A program made the translations under genes and the position numbers. Positions 1-14,014 of a stretch of DNA of 64,000 bases are shown here, one piece after another; position 1 is the first letter of the stretch; each line of letters begins with the position of its first letter. A model generated the notes under the pieces. That model searched no databases. It was not told the DNA's origin and saw only the letters and a program-made list of their open reading frames with translations. Source of the stretch: Psoroptes ovis (lineage: Eukaryota > Arthropoda > Arachnida > Sarcoptiformes > Psoroptidae); assembly GCA_002943765.1 (NCBI GenBank), contig PQWQ01000002.1:4402001-4466000 (forward strand). The letters run 5' to 3'.

Positions 1-3000
1 ATGGCTATTCATTGGGACAAGGTCTTCCGAATCAATTTTCTTTTTCGTTTGGATTTCCATTTCCTTATGCTGGTCAACAATATGATCTTAATTTAATTAA
101 TCATTTATCAAATCAACAATGTTCTCAAAATAATAATAATGATAACTCTACGAATATCAAACAAATAGCAAAACCATCGACAAATTTTTCTGTTGCCTCA
201 TTATTAGCTGGTAGTGGCAGTAATGGTTCTGGTGATAATAATGATAAACATGATGATTCTAATAATAAAATAATAAATATGAGCCGTAATACATCATATT
301 CTGACGGTGATGATGATGTTGATGAAGATGTTGACGATGATTTAGATGAAGAAATGATGATTGACGATATTAAATCATCAAATAAAATGAACAAAAGTAA
401 TGATGATAGCAATAGTAATAATGATGACGATGATGAAGCAGTTGATATGAGTAATCGAAGAAAAATTTCTGTCACACGTTTAAGCGCAAGAAGTCTTTCG
501 CCATCCAATCAATTATCACCACCGAATAGCCGAAGTAATAGTCCATATTCACTAGATTTAAATGATTCAGACAATCAATCGCAACAACAACAATCACAAT
601 CAGCAAAAAATTTAATGAATGTTGATTCAATGTCTGCCGCATTACAATTACAATTAGCAGCTGCAGCTGCAGCAAGACATCGATTCTCAGTCGATGGAAT
701 TATGTTAAATAATAACCAAAATAACAATAACAATAATCAATCACCAAGTTCTCATCCATTATTTTCACAACACGGTCAACAACAACATTCATTAATATCA
801 GGTAATGGAGCACCACCATCAATACATCATCAAGCAGCAGCAGCGGCAGCCGCATTATCAAATGGTGGTGGAAATAATGGTGGACATCCACAACCACATC
901 CACCACCGCCACCAACATGGCTTCCCCATCCACATAGTATTGTCGGTGGTCTTGCTGGTGTGCCACATCCATTAAATCCATTTCATCATTGGCTTACACA
1001 AACATCTGGACCATTATCACCATCACACAGTAAGTTTTTTTTCTTATTTCATTAAAAATTTTATTGTTTTACATTGAAAATAGTAAAAACAATAATGTCA
1101 TTAAAAAAATAAAATGAAAACATTAAAAAAAAATTTTATTGCCACAAACAAAATTCAACAAAATGAATATGAATTGAATATGAACAAATTAATAATTATA
1201 AATTCAAAGAATTTCAGTGAAATGAAAAATTGAAAATACCTTAAACAATAATGATAGCAATAACAACAGCGACACTCACGCATTTTAACAATTAACATTT
1301 AATAGCATTATTATATGGACAGAATAATGCTAAAAAGGCAAAAACCAAAAAAAAAAAAAAAAAAAAATATCCAAGTCATTGTCGTCAGATAGTCTAATCA
1401 TAGATTATTAGCATGAAATAATAATAAGCTTAGAGGTTATGTTAGAATATATGTATGTGGTCTGCAAATATATGTTGACAAAATTGTTTGTTAAACGGAT
1501 AAACAACACAACAACGAATAGTGTAAAGAAAGATATTATCAAAACAATTCAATTTAATTATTTCTGAACATTTCACTAATCCAGTCACATTGGTTAAAGG
1601 TGATGATGAATATGATTTGTAAATTTTTGTATATACAAAATTATCATTATTTCTCTTGAAAAAATATATAAAAATGACAAAGTAAGAATAGAATAAATCC
1701 ATGCAAAATGATTGATAGCCAATTATAGACATACATAATCGTCTATGAATACGAAAACCCGATTAACATTTTGTTAATCTGGAAAAGGAAACGCATTGAG
1801 AATATGAATGTTTGATTGTGTATGAGAGAATGCATATGAATCTTTGGCTTTATATTGTTTGTTAATCAGCAGGAATTTAAACAATAAGCCAGGAAAAAAT
1901 TTTAATTATTAATAATAATAAATTAACAATTAGCCTATACGCAATTATTGGCTATGAATTTTGAAAATGCAATTTTCTGCCAATGAATTCTAGGGAAATG
2001 CTTTGTTTGTTTGTCTGTTTGTTTCTTCTATTTGTTTTTATTCATATACGAAAAAAAAAACAAAATGACAAAATCTCTTAATGCATGATTGAATATCTAT
2101 CTATGAAAATTGAAAATTGAATAAGAAAAATAAAACAAATAATTGATAATTTTACGATCATAATAATATATTAATGATGTCTATTCTTTTTTACTATTTT
2201 TCAAAAATTTCATAGAACCTGGTGATCCACCAAGAATACCAGTGAAATGTGCATTGCGAAAACATAAAAGCAATAGAAAACCACGAACACCATTCACTAC
2301 ACAACAATTGTTGGCGTTGGAAAGAAAATTTCGTAATAAACAATATCTATCGATTGCTGAACGTGCTGAATTTTCGAATAGTTTAAGTTTAACTGAAACA
2401 CAAGTGAAGATTTGGTTTCAAAATCGTCGTGCTAAAGAGAAAGTATGTATTTGCATTTTTAATTCCATTAATTTTCAAATTTCCGCTCAAAACAAAATAC
2501 TGTTAAATGAAGATTATCATTACTTTAATGATGATGAAATGGATTAAGAAAATTTAATTTATTTGTTTTTTCTAATTATTTTCTTCATGAACAGAGATTA
2601 AAAGAAGCTGAAATAGAAAAAATTCGTCTTTCAACGAGACCATTTCCTGGACCATTCGGACCATTTCCAGGAATACCAAGTGGCCATCCATTCGTTAGTT
2701 TTAATGGCAATATTGCAGCAGCGGCCGCAGCAGCAGCAGCTGCTGCTGCATTAACCGGCAGTAATAACAATCAAACACAATCGAATGGTGGTAATAAATT
2801 ACCACCGCCGCCACCGCCACCACCTTCATCATCACAATCACAACAATTACCATCATCATCAGCATCGACAACAACCACAAATTCATCATCTGAACAACAA
2901 ATTAGAACAAATTCAATATTTTCATCATTTCATCATTTAAATTCATATGGACAACCATCACCACCAATAACATCATCAACATCATTATCATCAGCATCAT

Positions 3001-3197
3001 CGATATCTTCCTCTTCTTCATCTACAACAACAACAACAGCTACAGCAACAGCATCATCAACAAATACAAGTGGAAATTCGGATATTACATCATTAAATAA
3101 TAATAATAATAATGCAAAAACATCATTAGAATCAACAATATCGAATAATAATAATAATAACAATAAAAAATCATCAACAAAATCTATGCAAAAATAA
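1..3197 (+). CDS. Msx: Msx/muscle-segment homeobox protein, 5'-partial, three exons visible
   Basis: Nuclear homeodomain repressor that patterns ectoderm, neuroectoderm and muscle in animals. Exons by splice sites and phase: <3..1029, 2216..2442, 2595..3197 (stop TAA). The junctions restore the Msx signature: CALRKHKSNRKPRTPFTT leads into the homeodomain (about 2264-2460 plus the start of exon 3), with helix 3 KIWFQNRRAKEK split from RLKEAEIEKIR by intron 2. Intron 1 is 1186 bp in phase 1, intron 2 is 152 bp in phase 0. Exon 1 holds an EH1 Groucho-binding motif FSVASLL (186-206), a second EH1-like FSVDGIM (684-704), an acidic stretch, poly-Q, poly-A and His/Pro-rich tracts. Exon 3 has another poly-A run and a Ser/Thr/Asn-rich tail. 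The reading frame is open to base 3 with no ATG in frame at the edge, so the start lies upstream. The ATG at base 1 is in another frame. Family assignment rests on the extended homeodomain and is firm. Confidence 0.93.
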
Positions 3198-6100
3198 ATA
3201 ATATTTTTCAATCAAAATCAGCATTATTAGTTATACGATTAAATAATATTAATATTGATAAAATATCCAATGAAAACATAATCATTTATAGTGTGTTTAA
3301 ACATTATTATTATTATTGTAATTATGTGTGTGAGTGTGTGCATAATAATAACACATCTTTTCTATATTTATATTCATTCATTCAATTTTTTTTTTTGAAT
3401 GAACAAAACATCATTATTCATTTAATGAAGAAAAAAATTGGAGAAAAAAATAGAAAATTACACCATCTTCTCTCTATTTTTTTTCCCCGATACAAACAAG
3501 AAACACCATTATTATTATTATCATTATTATAACATCATCATTATTACAAACAATTGTCATTCATTGAATATCATATAATAATGATAACAATAATAATTGA
3601 ATTTAAATGAACAACAACAACAACAGCAGAAATAGAAAAAATTTAAATAATTCAAATGCGCACACATTTCATTCAGAAATGAAAAAAAAATGAAACAAAT
3701 AAAATAATAGCGGGGACAAATCATTGATCAAAACACATAAGACAACATTAGCATCACATTTATCATTTGCTATTGTTGTTCAATGATGATGATGATGATG
3801 ATGCTGATATATCATCGTGAAACCATTTGATAAACAATCGTAAAAAATTTATCATTGAAATATAATAATAAAAACACAAATATTTAAATTGACATTCTAA
3901 TTCTATCATTATTATTTATTATTGATTGAACAAAACAGATAAAAATTGTAAATTTCCATTTTTTCTATTATCATTATTATTATTATTATTAAATATACAT
4001 CATTGATCATCATATTTGGAATAAATTGGAATATGATATTTGTTTTGGTAAACAATTTTTTTTTTGAATTTGAAATAAAAATCAAAAATTCCGGTTGAAA
4101 GATTCGTTTCGCTCATGAACCGATGAGCATTTTTCGAAACAATCACGATTGATTCAATGATGATTGAATATCATTCACAATTTCGGCGTGATTCGGCCAT
4201 AAACAAGTATTTGTAGTGTGCATAAGATGTGTGTTTAGTTTAATTCGATTTTTTTTTCTTTCATTTCATTTTATTTACTTCAATTATCATTCACGAAGGT
4301 GGCAATTTCCGACATATCATTTGCATTGTTTATTTCATAGTTTTTCATAGTTTTATGGCCATTGACACGATGACATTGACAATGATGATCATCATCATCC
4401 ACATCTTAAACATCGGATATTACCATTAAAATTATTATTTGTGTGAATGAAAAATTTTTGCAAAGCAAAAAATGAAAAATACTAAATATTCAATTGCCAA
4501 AGTCATTAGAATCAAGCAATTGTATTTGAATGAAGAAGAATAAAATAAATAAATGCATTAAACACATGCCGCGTGTGGTATTTGAATATATTTAAAAAAA
4601 AATTTCTGAATAAAAATGATATCCAACAAGTACGAATAAGAATGATGATAACAATAAAAATCAGATAAGGATATTGATTGTAAATTATTGGAAAATTAAA
4701 TAAAATTTTTTCCGCCAAACGAATTCGCGTGCCATTCAAAATGATGACCATTCAATGATGATGATGATGATGATTTTTCAAAAATCATATGAAAAAATTT
4801 GAATATTTAAAACATTATTTGGTCATATCGATCGATCGAATCCGATCTTCGATCAATAATGATGATGATGTAGCGGAAATCAAATAGAAAATTATGAATT
4901 GTGATTGAAAATTGAATTCAATTAAATTTCGTAAAATTTCGTTATTGAATATAATAGATTTCTGCTCATTTTTCGCAATGCTCGATTAATATTTATGAAA
5001 AATTTTCCATACATATCAGATAGTTTTAATTAAAAATCAAAATGTAATTAACCAAAAAAAAACACAACGAATTATCTTTTTTTTTAAATTTCTTCTAATC
5101 ATTATTATTATAAAATAAATAGAGATAATGAGATGATAATGACGAAATAACGTTTGATAATGATGATGATAATAAATAATAATAATAACAATAATTAATG
5201 CAATGTATAATTGATTAATTCATTAACGTTTCGTTGTTTTGTTTTTGTTATTATTATTATTATTTCAAAACATTATTTCAATGTTAATATTTTGCTTTTT
5301 TAGCCTTCTATAATTTACTTTATCATCATATTGTTCAGATAATTTATATAAAACCATTCTAGAGATGCCAAATAATTCATCTATTTAGCATTTTTTCTTT
5401 ATTTTGCTTAGGATTTAATTCATTGTAATCATTAATAATTCAATAATAATGTATACTTTGTTTTTAACTACACTTTCCATGAAAATAGTGAATTCAATTT
5501 TTAAATTCAACGAAAATCTCAAACGAGAAACAAAAAATCATAAATCATTGCTCATTTGCACCCGTTTTTCCATTTTCGGCACACTAACACCATATAATAC
5601 ACATATGAATGAATAAGTAATTTTGAATGAAAATTGAATTAATTTTTCTTTTGATTTTCAAATTAAGTGAAAAATACGATCAAAAAACAACGATTCATAT
5701 GCACGTTTTCATGTCTTTACTATACTCATTGCTAAATCGTTTTTCAGCAATCACACACACAACACACAGAATTGATGCGGTGAAAAATTCAATTTAAAAT
5801 ACACACGTTTAGTATTGTTTTCGATGCATGTGTTTCTTTTTTTTGTGATTCAAAAAGAATCGTGTGTTTTTGTGTGCGAATCATTTATATTTTTCAATTA
5901 AGAAATGAAGAAAAATAATAATGATGATGATAATTATAGCTAAATAATGGAATTAAAAATTTAATTAAATCAAATTAAAAACGAAAAAAAAATTGAATTC
6001 ATTCATTTCATAATGAATTATAATGAAGAAATTCATTTGCTTAAATACTAAAAAACGAAGCTAAATGCATTTAAAAAACAAAAAAGGCTCTTATCTTTGT

Positions 6101-8074
6101 ATTTATTTGTATACGTACACGCACACATTTAGCAAAATATATGTAATTAATTAATTAACTAATTAATTATAACTTTTAACAAGCGATGACAAGGTGTGGC
6201 TTTATTCATTTTATTTTTTTTATTTTTATTTTTTCATTTCAATGGATAAATAATGGATATATTTAAAAATAGTAGTATTCTTAAGCTTTTATTATCATCA
6301 TTATTTTTCATTATTACTTATTATTACTTATTATGATCACTGATAATACCACACATAGTCATATTAGCAATAATGAATGAATGGAAAAAATTTTCAATAT
6401 TTTCTTAATTGAAAATTGCACTTTCATGGTTTCTACAATTAACTAAGCTAACTAGTGATCACATAGAAAAAAGAAACAATCCGAAGAGAATCGAAAATTG
6501 AATTAAAATTTAACAAGAAAGGTGTTTGATCTTTGAATTTCTTGAATCAGTGATATATTCATGCATCAATTTAAGTGGAAAAAAGACAAAAAAAATAATA
6601 ATAAATTAAATCGAAGTAAATGAATGAATGAATGAATGAAAAATTGAATCAAATTGAATATATGACTATTTGCATTAAAATTTTCAAAATCACAATCAAT
6701 ATTCGTCGATTGACCATCATTTATGAGATTCAATTATTATTTTGAAAAGAATCGTGATAATGAGGTGTTGTTGTTGTTGTTGATGTTTGCAACAGAAACA
6801 AAAAAACGCGATCATTAATTTAGAGAATTAAATTGTTTTGATGATTTTTTTTTTTTTTGACTAAATCTTCCATTATTTGTCGTGACTTTTATTTTTTTCT
6901 AAATACAACAACAACAACAACAACAATCATAATAAGCAAAGCAGGCCGGCAAAATTGAAATTCTAAATAGAGAGGATATAAAAAATAATTTGTGCACCAA
7001 CCGGCCAACCAAGCACACACACACACACACGATCATTCAAATAACTAACTAACCAATCATCAAAAAATGAAATAAAATTCGCATCATCATCATCATCATC
7101 ATCATCATAACAATGAAATAATGGACATCATTTTCAAATTATAATACATACACAAACAAACACATTCAAATTATTTAATTGTTTTTCGTTTTGTTTCGTT
7201 TCTTTTGTTTTTGTTCAAAAGATAATTGAAAAAAATTAAAATCAAACTTAAAATAAAATAAATAAAAACAATTCATGATGAATGGCTGAAACAACCAACA
7301 ACAGCAGCAGCAACATTTAATTTATTTGAATGAATAAATTTTCAAGTGAATGAATGAATGAATTATTTTTCCAAATTTCAATCATAACAATAATAGCAAT
7401 GATAATTGAATTTGAATGTAAATGAATGAATGAATATGAGAGAATTTTCATTTTTTTGTTTCATTCAATTTTCAGCCAAAAAAACCTCGATTTTTTTTTT
7501 ATTTTCAAATTCAATCATTTATTTCGTTAGTTAAGGATGATTGAAATTTTTTTTTTCAAACAAAACGATAAAACATCAATTTAGATTTTCAAATTTTGCA
7601 AAGTTATAATTCAAGTTTTTCTCTTCGTTTCAACATCAATAAATTTCAAAGAAAAAACAGAAAATAATTCCACCTTTGAATGATAGATATTTAATGGCGT
7701 AAATTAGAGAATTGGAAAATGAAAGAAAGAAAATGAAAAAAAAAAATTATAAATTAGTTAATTAATTGCTTGTGTTGACATATAAAATTATTATTATTAG
7801 CATCATCATCATCATTATTACTACTATTATCATCATCATCATCATCATCATTGAAAACTATTATGAAAATTATTTAATGATAATAAAAATGATAACGATA
7901 ATGATGATGATGATGATGATAATAGTGCATAATAATGATGCTAAAACTATGTTAAAATATTATCATTTTTCGTTCTCGGAATGCAAATAGCAAAAGAAAA
8001 AAAAATTATCTAACAAAATTTTTTCAGTTTTCACTTTGAAAACTGTCATTTTGCTATTCTGCTGCTATATTCTC

Positions 8075-8103
<29 letters not shown>
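8075..8103. repeat. poly-A tract, 29 bp
   Basis: Uninterrupted run of A. It could be a retroposon tail, but no target duplication or retroposon body is visible beside it. Confidence 0.9.
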
Positions 8104-8105
<2 letters not shown>

Positions 8106-11100
8106 CTCTTGAATAATATTTGAGATTATTTGCAATGATTATCACATAATAATATCATCGTTCATTCATTCATTATATCATTTTATAATCATTTTTTTTC
8201 AAATTTCATTTAAAAACCGAAATTCCACCGACAAATAAACGAGAATTGAAAAAAAAATTTATTTATATTTTTATTTTATTTTTTTCATTTATCATGAACA
8301 TTCATTAGCGCTAAAACTAATTACACTTGAAAATGACTTTGTCAAGAAAAAATGAAAATAAATATAAATATAAAAAATATAAATTATATTCAATTAACAG
8401 GTTTTTTTTCGATTCAATCATTAGACATGATCACAGCAAGAAAAATATATAAATATTAAAATAGTGTAATAGAGAAAACAGATAATAATCATCATTATTA
8501 TTAATATTATTTAACATCATCAATGGTGGCCTCGATGGTCTCGATGATTTAGTGATAATGAGAGAAATAAATGGCTAATGATGTGATTCATTTGAAGAAA
8601 ATAAAGAAAAAAATATAGTTTCTATCATAGAAATACATCGAAATAGCAGTGGTGGTATTATTGGTATCATCATCATTAATTTGTTCGGCATATATCTGAC
8701 TTTCGAACTGTGAGCAAGTAAGTGATGAAAGCAAATGAGAATGTTGAATATGTTGGATCAAAGAAATTATACGAAACTCATATATATATTTGCTTTGCCG
8801 TTGCACATTTGCCAAAAAGCAATATAAATAAATGAAAAATTTTTTTTCCCCTTTTCATCTTTGCTATTTCATTCAATTATTTTCTATTTCTATTATTTAT
8901 CGATTTTCGCTTCCATGTTTTTTTCTCATGTTTAATGCTTATATTATTGCTTCAAAGTTAATTAAAATTATATGGCATTTCTAAAAATAATGTGAATTAA
9001 TGAATGTAATGAATCAGTATTTTTTTTCAGCATTCAATTCAATTCAATAAACGATAATAAATGATGTGGTCGTGGTGGTATAATTATCATTATTGGCAAT
9101 ATTTAAGTATCACTAAACACATAAACACACACACGGTCATTATCATGATCGTTATTTTAATTATATTTCGAAATTGTTATCGAAAATCGTTATATAAATT
9201 TTCAAATACATAAATTAATGCCATTGATCATTAATTGCAATTTATTAATTGATTCAATAATTAATATTCAATGATATTAATCGATTAATTTTGTATGGAA
9301 TAAAATTGATTGAAAGTAGGAAATATTTGATCAATTGATTTGATTTTTTAGGGTCAAAATTGATTATTTTGATTTGATTTTTTCCATTTTTTCCATTCGG
9401 TTCATGATTGTCACAAAATTATCATTCTCAACCTTTTTTTTGGAAGAAATTTTCGAGTAAACATAGATACGCAAGTCAATCGATTTGATTATTTGTTGTC
9501 AAATAGCTTGAAAATTATTTGAAAACAGCAGGCATTTCTTTTCTTTTTGTTTCCATATTTTGTCATCAATAATATATTTGTGCAAATATAAGAATAGAAA
9601 ATAGAATAGAATAATTAGAATAATAATCGGCGATGGACAATGTCGAATCTATTGAAATGATGATCAATCATTTCTGTGTTTGTTGTTTGTTTTTTCTTAT
9701 TCATTCAATTTGAAACAAATATAATCGAAAAACTAATTTATCATTTTCAAAATTGAATAGATAATATAAAAAGAAGTATTTTAATGTATATTAATCGTTT
9801 TCAAATTGAATATTGAATTCATCTTTGTCCATTTTTCTGTAGTCCATATCATTCACTATACAAAATTTTCAAACAATCGAATATTAATGTGATATTTATC
9901 AGCAATACATAAGCTCATTAAGCATTTAATGTTGAATTTAAATAAAATTTTCGACAAAAATTTCAAGTGATCCGATGAAAATTTCAATCTATGTTTTGAA
10001 TTAATCAAAATAGAGGAAAAAATCAAAAAATTTCTCAGAAATTTTCACATTTTCAATTTTTCGCTATGATCAATGCCCACACACAATCATCGGGAAAACG
10101 CATCATGCAATTATCATCATTTTGGTTTGTTGTTAATTTTATCTAATTTTTATTTTCTCGTTACCTGTTTGGCACCTCGTTATCAAACATCATCATTAAA
10201 TGTAGAAAAAAAAAGATTATAATGGTTAAAAGAAAGCAAACATTGACATGTGATGACAACTTTTAAGAAAGAAAAAAAAATGTTCATGACAACAAAAAAA
10301 ACTTAAATGAGAATTTTTTCAAAATTCATTTGAGCATAAGAATTTGCTCAAATTATATCATTTGATGATTGAAAATTTTTTTTTCTGAACCTTCAATCAC
10401 AACCGAAATAATTGCCAACAGGTTTTTTCCGCGCATCTAAAAGATTTCAAATGAAATGAAATCATTTTTGAATGCAAATAACAAAGCAACAACAGAATGT
10501 TGTTTGATTATTCACAGTGTTATCACATCATTTGATGGTTTTTCCTGGATTAATATTGAATTTTTTTTTCTATTTGTTGGCCCTAATACCGAAAATTGAT
10601 GCATTGAGATGTACAAATTATCAAAATCAAAGAAATGTAGGGATTGAAAAATTTGAGAATAAAGAATTATTTTTAAATTTCAACTGATCCAATCACTGAG
10701 ATGAAAATATCCAATTGATTTATACATTCCTACATTTTTGTGTACGTTAAATGGTGAAGAAAAAAGAATTTAATACATTTAGTTATTCAATTCTAAATGT
10801 CTATGTTTAATGAGAAACAAAATTATACACAAGAAATCAAATAATAAGAAAAAATCTTCAAATCATTTGAAATTAATAATAATAATAATAATAATAATAA
10901 TGATAATAAAATTAGATTCAAATTGAAACAAATCAAAACAAAAAATTAAATCCTATTTAATGCTTTTTTTTCAATTTTGATTCAATCATTCATTCATTCA
11001 TTCATTCAATTCATATTAACATTCTCGACTAAACCGTTCAATCATTTTTGAAATGGAAGAAATCAAATCAAACGATAAAGAGGAGAAAAAAAATCAATAA

Positions 11101-11821
11101 TTAAGAAGATGAAAGACATTCAAATGTTTGATTGAATTTTCACATTCGCCATTATCAAACATCATCGAATAAACATCATCAATTGAGATGGTGAATATTA
11201 ATTCACCAAACGGGTGATCCTGCTGTGGTCGTTATATTTAATTTAATATGATATTTATTATTATAGTAATAGTTGTATATGTATGCTCATTATATATAGC
11301 AAAAATACTTCACAATTGATGGATGAGAATTGAATCAAATTAAATAAGAGTAAAGAAAAATTATATTTTATTCTCATTCACAGGCAAAATGGTCATCAAT
11401 ATTTTTGGCTTTTTTAATTTTTGCCAAATCGAATATCATTTCAAATGATGATTTTTCGAGATTTAATTTTGATCTGATTTTTTTCAAGTTCAAAAAAAAG
11501 AAATTTCTTATTAATTCTTGTGTGTTTTCAACTTTAAACAGTTTTTTCCTTAGCTTTGTATGTGACAGGCGAATATAAATTAGTATCAATTGAAAAGAAA
11601 TATAGATAGTTTGATTAGACATTTCATTACATAAGTTGGCTACTAAGATAGGGAGCTAGAAAGACACCAAAGATAATCAGCAGCAAATATTTTGATAATA
11701 GAAAAATTTAGTTGAATTTTTGAAAAAACATATTCACAGATTGGAAGCACATTGGAAAACAAGAAAGAAATATTTACACTTTATTAATAGATAGTTATGT
11801 AAAGGTAAATCTTGTTTGAAT

Positions 11822-11842
11822 TGTGTGTGTGTGTGTGTGTGT
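11822..11842. repeat. (GT)n microsatellite
   Basis: About ten perfect TG/GT units. Confidence 0.9.
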
Positions 11843-13433
11843 AAGTATGAAGAATTTCTGCAATAACTCAAAGTTGAATCCGAAAAAAAATACTGTCAAT
11901 CAAATTAAAATTTAATTACTTTTTTTTCAATTCATTCATTTTGTATTAAATAAATATAATTAACAATGAAACGTTTGAAAACTTATTAAATTAAATTTCA
12001 AATTTCAATTTTAATTAATTTGAATTTTAAAATTTGATTTAAGTATCATTTCAAAAATATCTTTTTATACTATAGTATTTTGCATGTTTATCGAGATTTT
12101 GTATTGAATAGTGATTCATTCATAAATTCTCATTGAATTCGCTGAGAAAAAAAAATAAATTGAAATAATAATCATAATAAATAATGAAATGAAATATTTT
12201 GGTTTCAATTTCAAAAATGTTTATTTATTTTCATTCAATTCAATTCAAGAGAAAAATACAAATAATGATCATTATTGATTACGACACACTAATGAGCAAT
12301 AAATCTTTTATGAAATGCTCTTGTATTTTAATTATCATTATTATCCACTATTATTAGCGATTTTAATTGGATATTTCAAATGATTTTTCGAAAGAAAATA
12401 GTTTTCAATAGTAATCAATGGCTCAAACGGATGTTTTCGATTTTATTTACAGATCATTTAAAAAGTACTACGAATTCATCGTTAAATTTCAACGACAACA
12501 AAAAAAAACAAAATTAGTGAAAGAAAAACAAACATTTATGTTTGGTACACGATTCACTTTGATTTAATGATTCAATATTTCCGATGAATTATCATGTAAA
12601 ACAGAGCAGAGAAAAATATATATCAAATGAAATAATTAAGTTTGTTTAGCGTAAATTTGTATTAGTGAATCATTAAATTAGAAAAAAAAACAAACATTTA
12701 CGAATAATCATGAATGATTATTTGCTAAAAGGGAAAATTCACATGAAATACATTTAGATTGCAAATATGTTATCCAATTACATATTTAGCACTAATATTC
12801 AAATATTCACATGCAAAAATTAATATTTAACACAAATGCAAACAAATTATTAATATCGAAACAACTTTGCCAAAAAATTGAAAATTTGAAATCGACCAAT
12901 TTAAGGCTAAGAAAATCTTTGAAATTCAAAAGAAAGTAGGGAGAATTTTTTTTTCACCATCTTATTACGTAACAAGAAAAAGGAAGATCATAATAAATGC
13001 TTCGAAAATTTCAAGTGATACTTGTAAAATTTCAATTAATCATAATATAATTCGTTTTTTTCATTTTATTTGATTTAATCACACTCAAAATCAAATTAAA
13101 TTGATTTTAAATTACATTGATTTCGATACACACACACATCATCATCATCATCATTATATCATATCTAACATCGAATCAAACAGATTTGATAAATAATTTG
13201 AATGTAAATCAATCATAAAATGAAAATGAAAAAAAAATTTGATTTCTGTTTTGTGTATTTAATACAAACAAGTTGCACATCTTTCACATTAACACACACG
13301 CAATCTATTTAGCACGCGTGGTTTTCAATTACAGATAATCGTTCAAATTAAATATGAACACACACACTCACACACACACATATCGAGTGAAAAGCAACAT
13401 ACTTTAATCACCATCATCATCATCATCATCATT

Positions 13434-13745
13434 GACGAATCGAAATTAAATAGAAAAAAAAGATAACACAAAAATAATTAATTAAATGAAAATAATTATA
13501 AAATTTTTCTACTTTTGAAAATTACCTGTGAATTCGAATATTAAAGAAAAAAAAACTTTTTCATGAAATAAAAATCACAGATAATAATAATGATAATAAA
13601 TGAAACACCGATAATAAAAAGTCCGAACTGAAAAACTGAACTCAACTCACAGAAACTTTAAGAGGAAAAAAAATTGATAATAAATAAATTATTTCAATTT
13701 GATTTTGATATGATTTGATATGGAATTTATTCAAAAAAATAAAAA
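13434..13745. repeat. left copy of 312-bp direct duplication flanking the BEL element
   Basis: Starts GACGAATCGAAATTAAATAG and ends TTCAAAAAAATAAAAA directly against the 5' LTR. The same segment recurs at 18803-19116 directly after the 3' LTR. The two differ only by one A in each of two homopolymer runs (8 vs 9 and 9 vs 10), so they are 312 and 314 bp long. The segment is non-coding host DNA. Confidence 0.93.
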
Positions 13746-13950
13746 TGCTGATGAACAAACCAATATAAAATCTTGAACTTGAATGTTTGGTTAAAATAGT
13801 TGAATCTAAAAGCAGATAAATAGCCCATGATGTTTATGTTTTTCATTTGTTTTTTTATTTGTTTTGCAAAATTGATCGATACAAAATTTCTTAGAAATTT
13901 TGATATTTATAAACATTGAAATAAAAATTTATGAATTTTGTATTGCAACA
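13746..13950 (+). repeat. 5' LTR of BEL element
   Basis: 205 bp, from TGCTGATGAACAAACC to GTATTGCAACA. Contains a TATA-like AATATAAA at 13762-13769, a near-perfect 21-bp palindrome at 13882-13902 and an AATAAA signal at 13920-13925. Reads the same as the 3' LTR. Confidence 0.95.
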
Positions 13951-13970
13951 AAATTTTCTAAGAAATTTAT
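13951..13970 (+). other. candidate primer-binding region of BEL element (non-canonical)
   Basis: Directly follows the 5' LTR. It lacks the TGG expected where the CCA end of a tRNA primer pairs. Bases 13955-13968 are perfectly complementary over 14 nt to 13884-13897 inside the LTR, so the transcript could fold back and prime itself if it starts near 13884. Both segments are AT-rich and partly palindromic, so chance is possible. Confidence 0.35.
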
Positions 13971-14014
13971 TTGAATTTTGATATTGAATTGAATTGAATC
14001 ATCGAATTGGTATT

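Larger units (their letters stand above)
3198..13433. other. intergenic, AT-rich, no gene seen
   Basis: Follows the Msx stop, so its first part is probably 3' UTR. Both strands carry only short low-complexity open frames made of CAT/ATG and TTA/AAT runs. Clear simple repeats include (CA)n at 7014-7030, (CAT)9 at 7082-7108, poly-A at 8075-8103, (AAT)n near 10871-10900 and (GT)n at 11822-11842. Enhancers of the homeobox gene could lie here, but nothing in the sequence pins one down. Confidence 0.6.

Noticed and set aside
12..14. TTG at base 12 as a start for the homeobox protein
   Set aside because: The frame is open upstream to base 3 and eukaryotic starts are ATG; the exon simply continues past the window edge.
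2443..2547. Read-through of the homeobox frame past the RRAKEK codons
   Set aside because: GTATGT is a strong donor and splicing to 2595 restores the conserved RLKEAE sequence; the read-through is AT-rich intron.
4106..4140. Short hairpin (GTTTCG...CGAAAC with GCTCAT/ATGAGC)
   Set aside because: Arms are too short for a microRNA precursor and such pairs are expected by chance in AT-rich DNA.
7014..7108. CA and CAT runs as a CRISPR-like or functional array
   Set aside because: Simple microsatellites without spacers; CRISPR is not expected in a eukaryote.
13994..13996. TTG start for Gag-Pol
   Set aside because: An ATG seven codons downstream (14015) in the same frame is the natural start.
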